A stretch of 64,000 nt of DNA from JAJPJE01 sp963848375 (lineage in GTDB: Bacteria > Acidobacteriota > Terriglobia > Terriglobales > Acidobacteriaceae), in the NCBI GenBank assembly GCA_963848375.1, contig CAWKDK010000007.1, forward strand, positions 1-64,000. Reading direction: 5' to 3'. Below are positions 61,086-64,000 of the stretch, one piece after another; position 1 is the stretch's first letter; each line of letters begins with the position of its first letter. A program made the translations under genes and the position numbers. The notes beneath the pieces were generated by a model that was not told where the DNA came from, did no database searches, and was given only the letters and a program-made list of their open reading frames with translations.

Positions 61086-61424
61086 CTATCCTACTTTTCG
61101 TGCGCCGTCCTGGAGCACTTCGTCGAGTGCGCCGGAGAGATGGCTTGCGCGCGAATTGATTTCGGAGGCGATCACGTCGTACTTGCGCTTGAGCACGTGA
61201 TATTCGTCGGCGATATTCAAGGCTGCCAGCACGGCAAGGCGCAATGAGTCGATGGTGGATGTCTGGGAAGAGACGGCGCGCATCTTCGAATCGACGAAGG
61301 ACGCCAGCTTCTGAATGTAGTCAGGATCGGTGCCGCGCAGGCTATACGACTGATCGAAAATCTCGACGCGCACGCTGCCATTCGCGGTGCCGTTGCCATT
61401 GCCGTTGGTGTTAGGTTGGCTCAC
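61086..61424 (-). CDS. zapA: Cell division protein ZapA
   Basis: The 112 residues contain the ZapA fold: VRVEIFDQSYSLRGTDPDYIQKLASFVDSKM, then a long C-terminal helix (IDSLRLAVLAALNIADEYHVLKRKY). An Asn/Gly-rich leader precedes it. ZapA binds FtsZ and bundles filaments. It is downstream of a 93-residue coiled-coil gene and ultimately of pheT, a gene order shared by other bacteria. It ends before a strong terminator. Confidence 0.92.
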   Translation of the reverse strand: MSQPNTNGNGNGTANGSVRVEIFDQSYSLRGTDPDYIQKLASFVDSKMRAVSSQTSTIDSLRLAVLAALNIADEYHVLKRKYDVIASEINSRASHLSGALDEVLQDGARKVG

Positions 61425-61472
61425 GCCAAGTCCTCCCTTGAGTTGCCGCTGTACTTCTGATTATGAGGCAGT

Positions 61473-61754
61473 TTACTCAGCAGTCAACTCATCAATTTGA
61501 CGGAGCATCTTTTCTACTCGGGTACGTACCTCTTCGCGCTCCTTGCGCAGGCCGATCATTTCCTTGCGCAGACTCTCCGTCTCTTCCTCACGCAATTCGA
61601 GCTGCTCGCGCAGGCGCGTCACGTCGCGCTCGGCCGCCGACTTGCCCTCACGTGCGGTTTTCAAGAGTTCAATGGTCTGGTAGATCTTCGCTTCAAGAGA
61701 GTGGAATTCGTCGGCGGAAATTTCGGGAGAGAGTTCAACCGTCTTCGCAGACAC
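61473..61754 (-). CDS. Coiled-coil protein, possible ZapB-like division factor
   Basis: The 93 residues are nearly all helical with heptad pattern (about 20-85: LEAKIYQTIELLKTAREGKS then RLREQLELREEETESL). Similar small coiled-coil proteins precede zapA in many genomes and may bind FtsZ. Length and shape resemble ZapB, but direct sequence similarity cannot be claimed. Gap to zapA is 48 nt on the same strand. Confidence 0.75.
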   Translation of the reverse strand: MSAKTVELSPEISADEFHSLEAKIYQTIELLKTAREGKSAAERDVTRLREQLELREEETESLRKEMIGLRKEREEVRTRVEKMLRQIDELTAE

Positions 61755-61843
61755 CGTGGGTAAGACCTCGCTTCTAGATTATGAAAGAGCGGCGCGAGCG
61801 CAGTATAACGCAGATTACAGGCGGAGAAATCCACAATTGCGGC

Positions 61844-63016
61844 TCAGGTGAAGAGCCGGTGCGATGTGTAGATAGGCGCATCGCGTAAAGCCGCGGCTTT
61901 CGCTGACGAGAATCCGTCCCAAGCTTTCCAGAATGCGGCCATCTCTTCCGGCTTGCCGAAAGTAAGACGGACAAAAGTATCCATCGGCGGGAACGGCCGT
62001 CCGATGCGGATGTTCTGCTGTTCGAAATAGGCGATCACCTGCTTCACCGGATGGCCCGCGTCGAACATGGCGAAATTAGCGTAGCTCGGGATCACCTTCA
62101 GGCCGCGTGACTGCGCCTGCCGCGAGAACGCGTCGCGGTCGGCAGCATTGCGGGCGACGGCCGCGCGCATTGCCTGATCGTCGTTCAACGCGACGGTTCC
62201 GCAACTGGCGGCAGCAATGTTGACGTTGTCGTGCGTCTGGTAGGAACGAAGTTGCTTGACGGTTTCCGCGGTGCTGACGGCATAGCCAAGGCGCATACCG
62301 GCGAGCGCGTACACCTTCGAAAAGGTGCGCGCGACGATCACACGCGGATTCTTGTCATCAAGGAAAGAACGGTATTGCGGCGCTCCCATGGCGAAGTGGT
62401 GATAGGCCTCGTCGATCAGGACAGCCACGTTAGGCGGCAACCCTTTCACGAATGCTTCGATCTTGCTGGCTGGGGTGAGGGAAGCGGTCGGATTATTGGG
62501 GTTGCACAGATAAATCAGCGCGCCAGCTTTGGGCGCTTTGGCCACCATGGCGTCGAGATCGTGAGCGTAGTCGGAGGTGAGCGGCACCTTGACGACCTGA
62601 GCGCCATTCTTCTCGGCATACCATGCGATGGCTTCAAAGGTGGGATCGGCCAGGATGAGAGGGCGATCGGGACCGGTGAAAGCGTCGGCCGCCATCTTCA
62701 GGATTTCGGTGGACCCAATGCCAAGGATGACCTGCTCGGGCGCGACGTTGTTGTATGAGGCGATGCGGTCGATGAGTTCGCGATACTGGTGGTCCGGATA
62801 GCGATTCGCTTTGCGAAGGGCGGCTTGCATGGCGGCCTGCACGCTGGGGAACGGTCCGTATGGGTTCTCGTTCGAGTTCAGCAGGATGGGTTCGCTGACG
62901 GCGACGGCGTTTGCCGCCGCTGCAGCAGCAGCTTCGCTCAGACTGGGAATCAGAACGGCTGTGGCGGCGACTCCGACAGGAACTCGGCTCAGAAAATGAC
63001 GACGGGAAAGCGGCAT
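61844..63016 (-). CDS. Tat-exported PLP-dependent aminotransferase (histidinol-phosphate aminotransferase-like)
   Basis: The 390 residues start with a twin-arginine signal (MPLSRRHFLSRVPVGVAATAV, Ala-rich cleavage). The rest is a fold-type I aminotransferase: SNENPYGPFPSVQAAM, ILGIGSTEILKMAADAFTGP, YLCNPNNPTASLTP, DEAYHHFAMG, and the PLP Lys in VARTFSKVYALAGMRLGYA. The sequence is closest to HisC, but a Tat signal on a HisC protein is unusual since histidine synthesis is cytoplasmic. It lies between pheT and the zap genes on the same strand. An imidazole-like or aromatic substrate outside the cytoplasm is possible. Confidence 0.85.
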   Translation of the reverse strand: MPLSRRHFLSRVPVGVAATAVLIPSLSEAAAAAAANAVAVSEPILLNSNENPYGPFPSVQAAMQAALRKANRYPDHQYRELIDRIASYNNVAPEQVILGIGSTEILKMAADAFTGPDRPLILADPTFEAIAWYAEKNGAQVVKVPLTSDYAHDLDAMVAKAPKAGALIYLCNPNNPTASLTPASKIEAFVKGLPPNVAVLIDEAYHHFAMGAPQYRSFLDDKNPRVIVARTFSKVYALAGMRLGYAVSTAETVKQLRSYQTHDNVNIAAASCGTVALNDDQAMRAAVARNAADRDAFSRQAQSRGLKVIPSYANFAMFDAGHPVKQVIAYFEQQNIRIGRPFPPMDTFVRLTFGKPEEMAAFWKAWDGFSSAKAAALRDAPIYTSHRLFT

Positions 63017-63048
63017 GCCTCACCTCGTGGGGAGGATTGTACGCGAGG

Positions 63049-63078
63049 TTTGTGTGGCGCGGACATTCCTGTCCGCGC
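63049..63078. repeat. Palindromic intergenic repeat, family 2, copy D
   Basis: TTTGTGTGGCGCGGACA-TTCC-TGTCCGCGC, reverse orientation of the copies at 12065 and 40514, including the GTGTGG flank. A further partial GCGGACA...GTCCGCGCC lies at 63123-63168 with a different centre. Confidence 0.8.
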
Positions 63079-63171
63079 AAAAGCAGAGGGGTGACGAAAA
63101 TCTAGTTGAGCAAGGAAACCGGGCGGACAGGCCTGCGCTGAGCGAAGCCGAAGGGAACGTCCGCGCCAGGG

Positions 63172-64000
63172 CTAAGCTCTCTGCACTCCGCCGAGCGCTT
63201 CGAGAGCCTTCACGATCTGCGTGGCCCAGAGTTGGACCTGGTCGTCGCGCAAAGTTTCTTTAGCAGACTGGAATTCCGCACGCAGCAGGACCGAATACTT
63301 GCCTGAAGGAACATTGCCGCCGCGGAATACTTCGACTGGCAGGAAGCTGCGCAGCTCCGAAAGACTCAGGGCCTCAACTGCACCGTGTATCCGCTCGAAG
63401 GTGACGGAGTCGTCGAACAGGAATGAAAAGTCGCGATCGACAGCAGGGTAACGCGGGATGGGCGTGTAATGGCGCTCGCGTAGATCGTGCTTGAATAGCC
63501 GCTCAAGATCGAGTTCGGCGACGAAGACGTCCTGGCGCAGCTTGCGTTCCGCGGCAATGCGTGGGTGAATCTGACCGAACTGGCCGACGGTAGTTCCGTC
63601 GATGACCACGCGCGCGGAACGGCCAGGATGGTAGTAGTCGGCGGTGTGGGAGTCGAAGTAGACAGAGTTGTACTGGAAGGCGCCTAGCAGTGTTTCGATG
63701 TCGCCCTTCAGATCGAAAAAGCCGTAGGCACGCGCGGGCTGATGCACGCTGGCTTCGATAGCGCTGCCGGTCGTGCCGATGGCGAGGCGGCGGTATTCTC
63801 CAGTACGCTCGCCGAGCTTCTCGTAAACCTTGCCGGATTCGAAGAGGCGTACGTCGTTTACGCCGCGATTCAAGTTGTGACCGAGCATGTTCAGCATGCC
63901 CGGGATCATCGACGTGCGCATCACCGAGGCTTCTTCACTCAACGGGTTGGCGATCTCAACTGCTTGCATGGTCGCGAAGGCCGTGGCGTCCGCATGGGAG
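63172..64000 (-). CDS. pheT: Phenylalanyl-tRNA synthetase beta subunit, C-terminal part
   Basis: Open to the window end, with 276 codons present; the N-terminal part lies beyond base 64000. The visible part holds IANPLSEEASVMRTSMIPGM, the GYFDLKGDIETLLG-like segment, and the C-terminal anticodon-binding B8 (FDX-ACB) domain starting near PRYPAVDRDFSFLFDD. PheT pairs with PheS to charge tRNA-Phe. Upstream pheS is not visible. On the same strand the Tat aminotransferase, coiled-coil and zapA follow. Confidence 0.95.
   Translation of the reverse strand, partial: SHADATAFATMQAVEIANPLSEEASVMRTSMIPGMLNMLGHNLNRGVNDVRLFESGKVYEKLGERTGEYRRLAIGTTGSAIEASVHQPARAYGFFDLKGDIETLLGAFQYNSVYFDSHTADYYHPGRSARVVIDGTTVGQFGQIHPRIAAERKLRQDVFVAELDLERLFKHDLRERHYTPIPRYPAVDRDFSFLFDDSVTFERIHGAVEALSLSELRSFLPVEVFRGGNVPSGKYSVLLRAEFQSAKETLRDDQVQLWATQIVKALEALGGVQRA

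Overview
The window looks like an ordinary chromosomal stretch of an Acidobacteriota genome of the Terriglobia/Koribacter type. This is inferred from gene content only: three secreted proteins of the acidobacterial 'VWFA-related' family, a DUF4097-like repeat protein, a GH20 and an M28 dimerisation-domain peptidase, MglA, PilT, an ECF42-like sigma factor with its DGPF/YCII partner, and intergenic palindromes of the kind that litter these genomes. No phage, conjugative element, CRISPR array, rRNA operon or secondary-metabolite cluster was found.

Layout. 1-6.5 kb: a truncated secreted protein, an ICMT-like methyltransferase, tRNA-Ser(GGA), bacterioferritin, a PilZ/response-regulator pair, a membrane-anchored zinc peptidase, and an operon of a VOC protein, a YCII protein and an ECF42-like sigma factor. 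6.5-12 kb: tldE and tldD separated by a four-helix-bundle (S23/IVP-like) gene lying between inverted AT-rich repeats, then a frameshifted Smr-like gene, a membrane protein and a stand-alone Clp N-domain protein. 12-19 kb: ahcY and metK (S-adenosylmethionine cycle), rodZ-like, a GAF-GGDEF cyclase, the YggX-type iron protein and an ATP-grasp enzyme. 19-28.4 kb: exported or processing peptidases (M28, S9/oligopeptidase B, HEMGH protein, M48), a DUF4097-like protein and tRNA-Thr(CGT). 28.4-47.8 kb: a Clp-D2-like AAA+ protein, a LysM/glycoside-hydrolase-like protein, ilvE, pilT, recX, a serine hydrolase, alaS, an Fpg-type glycosylase, a SnoaL-like protein, GH20, and a cell-wall pair (lytic transglycosylase plus AMIN/amidase). 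47.8-64 kb: a phosphoesterase, STAS proteins, an alpha/beta hydrolase, mglA, three VWFA proteins around an ABC exporter with its TetR regulator, lgt-STAS-rluD, and pheT-aminotransferase-zapB-like-zapA.

Several genes work together: metK and ahcY make SAM and clear SAH; tldE and tldD form one protease; the transglycosylase and amidase overlap by 4 bp and both cut peptidoglycan; zapA and the coiled-coil gene fit cell division; the ABC and TetR genes share one promoter with a dyad that looks like an autoregulatory operator.

Two general features need care. First, six conserved genes (smr-like, DUF4097-like, M48, alaS, fpg, amidase) are each split by an apparent single-base frameshift; because alaS is essential this looks more like base-level assembly error than gene decay, so proteins from this window should be read with that in mind. 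Second, there are at least two palindromic repeat families. One ends in TCCCA / TGGGGCACCC and its stems vary with compensating changes; the other is built on GCGCGGACA / TGTCCGCGC. In addition, several loci carry iterated 7-9 nt repeats. No wholly new system is proven. The best candidates for novelty are the inverted-repeat-flanked four-helix-bundle gene, the covarying palindrome family, a possible small RNA at about 48.06 kb, and a response regulator without its phospho-acceptor aspartate.
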